From: Acidobacteriota bacterium
Lineage (GTDB): Bacteria; Acidobacteriota; Terriglobia; UBA7540
Length of the DNA stretch: 10,364 nt
Assembly (NCBI GenBank): GCA_021786455.1
Contig: JAJYNF010000213.1
Span: forward strand, 1 to 10,364
Direction of reading: 5' to 3'
Shown here: positions 5,356 through 10,364 of the stretch, piece by piece
Layout of the letters: each line of letters begins with the position of its first letter
How positions within the stretch are numbered: the stretch's first letter is position 1
Position numbers and translations under genes: made by a program
Notes under the pieces: generated by a model
Told to the model about the DNA's origin: nothing
The model's database searches: none
The model's input: the letters and a program-made list of their open reading frames with translations, nothing else

Positions 5356-6266
5356 TGATGAGGAGTGAATACCGGAGGAGCGAGCGGCGGGCTTGCGGGT
5401 TGGCGGGCATGGGGCGGTCGAGTTGCCGCTATCGGGCGCGACGGCGCGAGGACCCCAAGCTGCGCGAGCGGCTGCGTGAGTTGGCCGGGGAGCGGCGACG
5501 GTTCGGGTATCGACGCTTGACGGTGATGCTCGGACGAGAGGGATGGCGGGTGAATCACAAACGTGTGTACCGGCTTTACTGCGAAGAGGGGTTGGCCGTG
5601 CGGCGCCGGCAGCGCAAGCGGCTGAAAGCGGAGGCGCGGCGGCCTCTGGCGCGGCCCCGGCAGGCCAACCAGTTGTGGACGATGGACTTCACGCACGACA
5701 ACCTGGCGAGCGGCAGGAAGCTCCGCACGCTGAACTTGATGGATGGCTACACGCGGGAGTCACCGCGGATCGAAGTGGACACGTCGCTGCCGGGGCTGCG
5801 GGTGGTGCGGGTGCTGGAGGAAGTGGTCCGCGAGCGCGGCTACCCGCAAGCGATCCAGGTGGACAACGGCCCGGAGTTCATCAGCCGGGTGGTGGACCAG
5901 TGGGCCTTTGAGCACGGCGTCGAGCTGCATTTCATCGAGCCAGGGAAGCCCACTCAGAATGCCTTCATCGAAAGCTTCAACGGGAAGTTTCGGGACGAGT
6001 GCTTGAACGAGAACTGGTTTCTGAGTTTGCCGGAGGCGCGGGGAAAGATCGAAATGTGGCGGAGGGATTACAACCAAGTGCGCCCGCACAGCGCCCTGGG
6101 ATATCAAACGCCCGAGGAGTTCACAGCGGCGGCGCGAGGGGCGTCCCCCCCCCACACCCCTCGCCCTCCCAACCCAGGAGTTGACTTCAACCCAGGAACT
6201 CACACTATGATTGGACCAAAGAACGGGGGCAGGTCATTTCCGAGCCATCTACGCGAGGTATCGTGA
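5322..6266 (+). CDS. IS3-family OrfB, DDE transposase domain
   Basis: This domain is read mainly by -1 frameshift from OrfA, giving a fusion of about 400 residues; a GTG at 5349 is the first ordinary start codon. After a helical HTH_21-like part (LRERLRELAGERRRFGYRR) comes the integrase core: Asp in LWTMDFTHD, Asp in QVDNGPEF, and Glu in NAFIESFNGKFRDE exactly 35 residues after the second Asp, then YNQVRPHSALGYQTPEEF. All three catalytic residues are present. The C-terminus is odd: after a C-run near 6146 the frame passes through the right inverted repeat and stops only at 6264, 28 bp outside the element. A one-base change in the C-run would instead give a stop at about 6182-6184 inside it. 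Confidence 0.88.
   Translation: MTPAAAREAVGVMRSEYRRSERRACGLAGMGRSSCRYRARRREDPKLRERLRELAGERRRFGYRRLTVMLGREGWRVNHKRVYRLYCEEGLAVRRRQRKRLKAEARRPLARPRQANQLWTMDFTHDNLASGRKLRTLNLMDGYTRESPRIEVDTSLPGLRVVRVLEEVVRERGYPQAIQVDNGPEFISRVVDQWAFEHGVELHFIEPGKPTQNAFIESFNGKFRDECLNENWFLSLPEARGKIEMWRRDYNQVRPHSALGYQTPEEFTAAARGASPPHTPRPPNPGVDFNPGTHTMIGPKNGGRSFPSHLREVS
6191..6236. repeat. IS3 terminal inverted repeat, right
   Basis: The reverse complement begins TGACCTGCCCCC as at 4985. The orfB frame runs through it without a stop. Confidence 0.75.
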
Positions 6267-7398
6267 AGCGGATCGGAAAGTGAAGCAAGTGATCTTGAAC
6301 GAATTCTGCGCCAACACGGGCTACCACCGGAAGTATGCGATCCGGTTGTTGAACGGGCCGCCGCCGGGCCGCTGGCAGCCGGCCATGGTGCGCCGCCGCT
6401 GGCGCTCGCCGAGTTACGGCGCGGGGGTGGTGTCGGTGCTCGAGGCGGTGTGGGAAGCGGCCGGCTATCCCTGGTCGTTGCGCTGGAAGGCGCTGCTGCC
6501 GCTCTGGATGCCCTGGGTGAGGAAGCGCTATCGCGTCAGCGCCGAAGTCGAGCGGCAGTTGCTCCAGATCAGCGCCCGCCAGGTGGATCGCCGCTTGCGC
6601 GAGCGCAAGCGCCGGTTGAAGCGACGACGCTACGGCGGCACGCGGCCCGGCGCGCTGCTCAAGCACCACATTCCGGTCAAGACCGACGCCTGGGATGTGC
6701 GGGTTCCCGGCTTCAGCGAGGTGGACCTGGTCTCGCACTCCGGCAACCGGGCGGCGGGTGAATTCGCCTACTCACTCAACCTCACCGACGTGCACAGTAC
6801 TTGGACGGAGAGCCGCGCCGTGCTGGGCAAAGGTGAAGCAGCGATCCTCGCGGCCTTCGAGGAGATTCAAGCCGCGCTCCCCTTTCGCCTGCTGGGGATC
6901 GACTCCGACAACGGCTCGGAGTTCATCAACGCGCACCTGGGCCGCTGGTGCTGGAAGCAGGATATCCAGTTCACCCGCAGCCGCCCTTACAAGAAAGATG
7001 ATAACGCCCCCATCGAGCAGAAGAACTGGACGCACGTCCGCAAGCTCTTGGCGTGGGATCGCTATGACACGCCGGAAGCCGTCGAGGCCATCAACGACCT
7101 GTATCGGAACGAATTGCGCCTGTGGATGAACCTGTTCCAGCCTTCGGTGAAGCTGGTGAAGAAGGTTCGCGTCGGCTCGAAGCTGCGCCGCCACTATAGC
7201 CCTGCGCAAACGCCCTTGGATCGGGCCCTGGCCTGGGAGGTGATGGAACCCGAGCGCGCCGCGGAACTCCGCGCCCTGCGTCAGCGCCTGGACCCCTTCG
7301 AGCTGGCCCGAACCATTGACCGCAAGCTGCAGCGCATCTACGCCCTCGCGGATCACCGCCTCAGCCCCAAACCGCCCGTCGCGCCGTTTAAGGGGTAA
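6237..7398 (+). pseudogene. DDE transposase (integrase core) lacking its 5' end
   Basis: The frame is open from inside the IS3 right end, but native sequence starts at 6237 (FRAIYARYREADRK). KQVILNEFCANTGYHRKYAIRLLNG is an HTH-like N-terminal part. The catalytic core has FSEVDLVSHSGN (Asp), GIDSDNGSEFIN (Asp) and NAPIEQKNWTHVR (Glu), with 35 residues between the last two. The C-terminal part (YDTPEAVEAINDLYRNELR, then LDPFELARTIDRKLQRIYAL) is intact to the TAA at 7398. I know this as a widespread rve-fold transposase type, often labelled integrase-catalytic or ISNCY-like, but not its exact family. The start codon and probably 10-30 residues were lost where the IS3 element joins. The core is undamaged, so the truncation looks recent. 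After the stop, 7399-7431 holds only a short CCAGA-GGT-TCTGG dyad (7406-7418). Confidence 0.8.
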
Positions 7399-7431
7399 CC
7401 GCATTCCAGAGGTTCTGGAGGAGGGTTGCCA

Positions 7432-7477
7432 GGTGACGTAAAGTTGTGTGTGTAAAAGGGGAGGGTGTAAGTTGGTT
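7432..7477. repeat. IS256-family left end, copy A
   Basis: It matches the inward-read 8388-8342 over 46-47 bp with about three mismatches and one gap. Confidence 0.82.
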
Positions 7478-7526
7478 CTGCTTTGGCAAGGAGGACCCAA
7501 TTCCTTGAAAGGAGACTTACCCCCCG

Positions 7527-8168
7527 ATGGGCAGGATATTCCGATGGACGGAGGAATTTCAACATTTTAAGCAGGAGATCAAGGAGAGTCTTTGGAGAGA
7601 GACTTGCACCAGGAGACGCGCTTGGCGTGGAAGGCGTTTTTCGAGGAGCAATCGCGGAAGGAGCGGGAGCGGGATCGGTATCTGGGGGTCGAGGATTACG
7701 AGCGAGCCGAGAAGAAGCGGCACGGGTATCGCAATGGATTTTACCTGCGCGATTTCGTGACGCGGATGGGGACGCTGCGGTTGCGGATTGCGCGGGCGCG
7801 CCACCGGAGTTTTCTGCCGCCGGGGTTGGAACGCTTTCGGCGGCGCACCGAGGAAGTGATGATGCTGATCCGGGAGGTCTTTCTGGGGGGGCATCTCGAC
7901 GCGGCGGGTGGGGCGGGTGGTAGCGATGCTGACGGGCGAAGTGGTGAGCGCGCAGACGGTCTCGAAGCTGAGCCGGAATCTGGACCGGCTGGTGAAAGCC
8001 TTTCAGCAGGCGCCGCTCGCCGACGAGTGGGCGTACTTGTTTCTGGACGGTGTGAGCCTGCGGGTACGGCGGCCGGAGGGTCGGAAACGCGCGCAAATGC
8101 TGGTCGCCTACGGGGTGCGGGCAGATGGAAGCCGGCGACTGTTGGCCTTTCTGCGCAGCCAGGGAGAG
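7527..8168 (+). pseudogene. IS256-family transposase copy A, N-terminal half, frameshifted twice
   Basis: The start is ATG 7527 with AAAGGAG upstream. The first frame reads MGRIFRWTEEFQHFKQEIKESLWR. At about 7595 an apparent two-base duplication in GAGAGAG shifts the frame, which continues RDLHQETRLAWKAFFEEQ, RHGYRNGFYLRDFVTRMGTL and RHRSFLPPGLERFRRR. At the G7 run near 7889 one extra G shifts it again to STRRVGRVVAMLTGEVVSAQ, then WAYLFLDGVSLRVRR (first catalytic Asp) and LLAFLRSQGE, where it meets copy B. The second Asp, the Glu and the whole C-terminal half are absent. Read across the two shifts, the protein matches a continuous Transposase_mut N-terminus. Confidence 0.82.
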
Positions 8169-8170
8169 AT

Positions 8171-8295
8171 CCCGGCGGCCGGAAACTCCGGTCCCGCGCC
8201 CGCCGTGTCTTCCCATAGAGGTCACCCCAAAACGTCCCCTTCAGGTCCCGCACAAAATGTTGGAACTGCTCCGTGATCGGTGTTACTTTCCCCAT
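8171..8295 (-). pseudogene. IS256-family transposase copy B, N-terminal fragment
   Basis: On the minus strand, ATG 8295 with AAAGGAG upstream gives MGKVTPITEQFQHF then LKGTFWGDLYGKTRRA, parallel to copy A but clearly divergent. It then jumps directly to RARDRSFRPPG, which in copy A lies about 60 residues further on, so this fragment carries its own internal deletion. It ends where it fuses to copy A antisense sequence near 8170; the 207-aa minus frame at 7741-8364 is that artefactual fusion. Confidence 0.75.
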
Positions 8296-8341
8296 GGGAT
8301 GTAAGCTCCTTTCCAAGGATTCGGTCTCGCTCGTCAGGCGA

Positions 8342-8388
8342 AACCAACTTACACCCTCCTCCATTTACACACACAGATTTACGTCACC
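8342..8388. repeat. IS256-family left end, copy B (inverted)
   Basis: This is the inverted partner of 7432-7477. It is followed on the minus strand by AAGGAG and the copy B start. Confidence 0.82.
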
Positions 8389-8546
8389 CACCCGGGCAGG
8401 GAATTTGCATGTACGTTGTCGTGGTGATAGATTCGAGTGTACGAACCCGCGAATAACGGCCCGCGGAGCACTGGGAATCCCTTGGGTGCGGGTTGGAGGC
8501 GCCACAGAAGCGGGAAAGGATCAAAATTTCACTGGATTCGCCGACC
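8389..8546. other. Upstream region of the IclR-type gene
   Basis: No gene is seen in these 158 bp. The region contains the dyad GGGAATCCC (8473-8481) and a half-site-like GGAATTTGC (8399-8407), both loosely similar to the GGAAT/ATTCC dyads at 877 and 2024. No good -35/-10 pair was found. GGAAAGGA (8513-8520) is too far from ATG 8547 to act as its ribosome site. Confidence 0.3.
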
Positions 8547-9338
8547 ATGGAGTCCACCAAGAACCCCAAAAGCTATTCGGTTCCTGCTGTCCAAAGGTCT
8601 CTTGATCTCATCGAGGCCTTGGCCCGCAACCACCACGACCTGACCATCACCGAGGCCCACCGAAAGTTCAAGATCCCGAAAAGTTCGGTTTACGCCATCC
8701 TCCAGACCCTCAAAGCCCGCGGATACGTCGAGCAGGACCAGGACGACCGTTATTTTCTCACCCTGAAACTTTTCAGTTTGGGCAGCGCTCTGGTGGACTC
8801 CCTCGACCTGCGCAAGGAAGTCTCTCCTCTCCTGAAGGAGCTTACCGAAAAAGCTGCGATCACTGGGCATGTGGCGGTTCGCGATGGCGGGCATGCCGTC
8901 TACATTGAGAAAGCGGAGGTCCTGGGCGCCATTCGCCTCACGACACAAGTGGGAAAAAGGATGCCCTTGCATTCCACCTCGATCGGCAAAGCTCTGATTG
9001 CTCACCTTCCGGAAGAGGAGCTCGACCGCATCATCAGCAAGCATGGGCTGACACGGTTTACGCACCGGACCATCACGGGGGCACGGGAACTCAAGAAAGA
9101 ACTTGCCCACGTCCGGGCAGTCGGCTATGCGGTCAGCAACGAAGAGAACGAGGATGGCGTGCGCGCGGTGGCGGCGCCGATATTTGACCACGACGGGCGG
9201 GTGGCCGCCGCGGTGAACCTGGGTGGATCGGCGCTTCAGATCAAGCCGGGGGACTTCCCGTCCTTGGGCAAGCTGGTTCGCGCCACGGCGCTTCGCATGT
9301 CCCGCGCGCTCGGTCATCGAGGGGAGGAGACTAAGTGA
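8547..9338 (+). CDS. IclR-family transcriptional regulator
   Basis: The protein is 263 aa, the usual IclR length. The N-terminal winged helix-turn-helix covers about residues 11-75: VPAVQRSLDLIEALAR, then LTITEAHRKFKIPKSSVYAI, LQTLKARGYVEQD and the wing RYFLTLKLFSLG. The effector domain follows: LLKELTEKAAITGHVAVRDG, YIEKAEVLGAIRL, MPLHSTSIGKALIAHLPEE (the typical loop), VRAVGYAVSNEENEDGVRAVAAPIFDHDG and AAAVNLGG. ATG 8547 lies just before the conserved start of the DNA-binding domain but lacks a good ribosome site; an in-frame TTG at 8493 would add 18 residues. It converges on the tartrate/fumarate dehydratase pair and overlaps it by 8 bp. IclR proteins commonly control nearby catabolic genes in response to aromatic or sugar acids. 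The ligand here is unknown. Confidence 0.93.
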   Translation: MESTKNPKSYSVPAVQRSLDLIEALARNHHDLTITEAHRKFKIPKSSVYAILQTLKARGYVEQDQDDRYFLTLKLFSLGSALVDSLDLRKEVSPLLKELTEKAAITGHVAVRDGGHAVYIEKAEVLGAIRLTTQVGKRMPLHSTSIGKALIAHLPEEELDRIISKHGLTRFTHRTITGARELKKELAHVRAVGYAVSNEENEDGVRAVAAPIFDHDGRVAAAVNLGGSALQIKPGDFPSLGKLVRATALRMSRALGHRGEETK

Positions 9339-9912
9339 AGCCAAGACGCTGGATCCTTTCGGCAGCGCGCTCCTGAACGTTCCGATACAGACTGTGGCCG
9401 TGGGCATCCATGGCCACCACCAGCGGCCCAAAATCTTTCACTCGGAACTTCCACAGGCATTCCGGCATGAGGTCCTCCCACCAGACCTCTTCGATCTCTT
9501 CAATCTGCAGGGTTTCCAGCGCTGCGGCGCCGCCCACGATGGCCAGATAAACCGCTCCCCATCTTTGCATCGCTTCCATGCTGATTTCGGTGAGCCCCGC
9601 TTTCCCCACGATGACGCGAACCTTGTATCGCTCCAGCAACGCGGGCACAAAGCGGTCCATGCGAGTGCTGGTGGTCGTGCCGATAGAAATCTTCTGGTAT
9701 TTCCCACTGGGCAGCTTCTTGACGCCCGGCGCCGTGTGCAGGCAAACCGCCCCCGTCAGGTCCGCCGGCGGCTCGACGTTCTGATCAAAAATGCGGATCT
9801 GCGTGGCGTCGCGGATGCCGAAAATCGTGCCGTCAATTCGAACCGTGTCCTCGAGTTGAAGCTTGCGGACATCTTCTTCCTTCAAGGGAGGTACTAGAAC
9901 ATACTGTGCCAT
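9331..9912 (-). CDS. Class I fumarase / L(+)-tartrate dehydratase, beta (C-terminal) subunit
   Basis: The product is 193 aa, close to TtdB and to the small subunit of two-subunit fumarases. It is a Fumerase_C protein: LEDTVRIDGTIFGIRDATQIRI, a GPTTS-like GTTTSTRMD, VIVGKAGLTEI, GAVYLAIVGGAAAL and the signature DFGPLVVAMDAHGHSLY near the end. AGGAGG (9926-9921) is 2 nt from ATG 9918 and 8 nt from ATG 9912, so the latter is preferred. With the alpha subunit it should form a cytoplasmic 4Fe-4S hydro-lyase that reversibly dehydrates malate to fumarate or L-tartrate to oxaloacetate. Sequence alone does not decide between the two. It lies 59 nt downstream of the alpha gene, probably in one transcript. 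Confidence 0.9.
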   Translation of the reverse strand: MAQYVLVPPLKEEDVRKLQLEDTVRIDGTIFGIRDATQIRIFDQNVEPPADLTGAVCLHTAPGVKKLPSGKYQKISIGTTTSTRMDRFVPALLERYKVRVIVGKAGLTEISMEAMQRWGAVYLAIVGGAAALETLQIEEIEEVWWEDLMPECLWKFRVKDFGPLVVAMDAHGHSLYRNVQERAAERIQRLGFT

Positions 9913-9971
9913 AGTCATGTCCTCCTCATTCCAGTCCGACTGCCCGTCCGTTCATTTGTGAGGCCGCGGAC

Positions 9972-10364
9972 TTACTTCCAGGTGACTTCGCCGTTTGCAT
10001 CAAGCTCGGCTTCTGCGCGCTCTCCCCGCCAGCACTGAAGGTTGACGGCGACGGGATTCTGGCTGATGTGCGTGTGCGCCCACTCAACGTTGACGGCCAT
10101 TGCCGTGGTGGCGCCCCCCAGTCCTTGCGGTCCGATACCCGTCTGATTGATCAGTTCCAAAAGCTCGTCTTCGAGCTTCGCCACGTCAGGGTCGGAATTG
10201 TGGGATCCAAGATGACGGAAGGTGCTGGCTTCTTTCGCCAAGACCATGGCGACATCGGAAGTTCCCCCCAAACCGATGCCCACGATCATGGGGGGACAGG
10301 GTCGGGCACCCGACTCGAAGATGCACTGCAAGACGAATCTTTTGATGCCTTGCACTCCTTCGGC
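9972..10364 (-). CDS. Class I fumarase / L(+)-tartrate dehydratase, alpha subunit (partial)
   Basis: The last 130 codons are visible and the gene runs off the right edge; the N-terminal part with the other cluster cysteines is outside. Visible Fumerase-domain motifs are FESGARPCPPMIVGIGLGG, whose Cys is one of the likely 4Fe-4S ligands, TSDVAMVLAKEA, then QTGIGPQGLGGATTAMAVNV, and AHTHISQNPVAVNLQCWRGERA near the C-terminus. It ends EVTWK. The order alpha then beta is that of ttdAB-type and two-subunit fumarase operons. Confidence 0.9.
   Translation of the reverse strand, partial: AEGVQGIKRFVLQCIFESGARPCPPMIVGIGLGGTSDVAMVLAKEASTFRHLGSHNSDPDVAKLEDELLELINQTGIGPQGLGGATTAMAVNVEWAHTHISQNPVAVNLQCWRGERAEAELDANGEVTWK

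Larger units (their letters stand above)
4985..6236 (+). mobile_element. IS3-family element, 1252 bp
   Basis: The ends are imperfect inverted repeats: from 4985 inward TGACCTGCCCCCCGAAAACT, and from 6236 inward TGACCTGCCCCC-GTTCTTT, both continuing to GGTCCA and, further in, GTGAGTT. Between them lie orfA, a -1 frameshift signal and orfB with DD(35)E. No matching 3-5 bp duplication is present: the left flank ends CGG and the right flank starts TTT. The left flank is amidohydrolase and the right flank is another transposase, so an adjacent deletion or recombination followed insertion. Confidence 0.88.
7432..8388. mobile_element. Two IS256-family left ends joined head to head
   Basis: The outer boundaries are nearly identical long inverted repeats (7432-7477 and 8388-8342), both beginning GGTGACGTAA and ending AGGGTGTAAGTTGGTT. 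Each is followed inward at about 95 bp by a transposase N-terminus, one on the plus strand (ATG 7527) and one on the minus strand (ATG 8295). Both ends are therefore left ends of two related but different copies, meeting near 8170, and not the two ends of a single element. No right end or transposase C-terminus is present, and no matching target duplication is seen. The unit is defective, although the paired ends look like a substrate for a related transposase. Confidence 0.75.

Noticed and set aside
7399..7431. CCAGA-GGT-TCTGG dyad as a terminator
   Set aside because: The stem is only five bp and there is no U-run. It is more likely part of the element end or chance.
7741..8364. 207-aa minus-strand open frame
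   Set aside because: Only its first part (from 8295) is a transposase N-terminus. The rest is antisense of copy A after the joint.
8389..8546. Possible C-terminal remainder of the amidohydrolase right of the insertion cluster
   Set aside because: No frame here shows the expected H-x-G or C-terminal barrel motifs. The missing third is not in the window.

Overview
The window looks like an accessory, insertion-sequence-rich part of the chromosome of a GC-rich soil or sediment Gram-negative bacterium. An Acidobacteriota-like host is a guess from the flavour of the genes; no marker gene is present to fix it. Lines I counted by hand are about 50% GC in the leftmost gene and about 52-68% in the right-hand genes. 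No rRNA, tRNA or CRISPR was seen.

Left part (1-2308): a minus-strand gene for a secreted protein, possibly glycoside-hydrolase-like, runs off the left edge. Upstream of it is a minus-strand short-chain dehydrogenase that has lost its N-terminal Rossmann half. A plus-strand amidohydrolase (COG2159 type) then begins at about 2059. The secreted-protein gene and the amidohydrolase each carry a near-identical dyad just before the start (GGAATTAATTCC at 877-888, GGAATAATTCC at 2024-2034). These resemble IclR-family operators, and an IclR-type regulator gene lies further right.

Middle (2301-8388): a pile-up of mobile elements has destroyed the amidohydrolase. An IS256-family element (2309-4718) with about 40-bp terminal inverted repeats sits between exact 8-bp target duplications (TGGCTTTG); removing it restores the amidohydrolase frame. 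That element was itself hit by an IS110-family element (about 2352-3690) between its left inverted repeat and its transposase gene. The IS256 transposase is dead, with an amber codon and an internal deletion. The IS110 recombinase is intact. Its roughly 250-nt structured leader is a candidate bridge RNA, the most interesting item here. The resumed amidohydrolase (4719-4984) stops at an IS3-family element (4985-6236) with a clear -1 frameshift signal. To its right is a different transposase remnant (6237-7398) rather than the rest of the amidohydrolase. Next come two IS256-family left ends joined head to head (7432-8388), both broken.

Right part (8389-10364): an intact IclR-family regulator gene (8547-9338) converges, with an 8-bp overlap, on a minus-strand gene pair for a two-subunit class I fumarase / L(+)-tartrate dehydratase (beta complete, alpha running off the edge). 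The surviving host genes suggest a sugar-acid or hydroxy-acid catabolism neighbourhood under IclR control, reorganised by insertion sequences. That functional link is inference.
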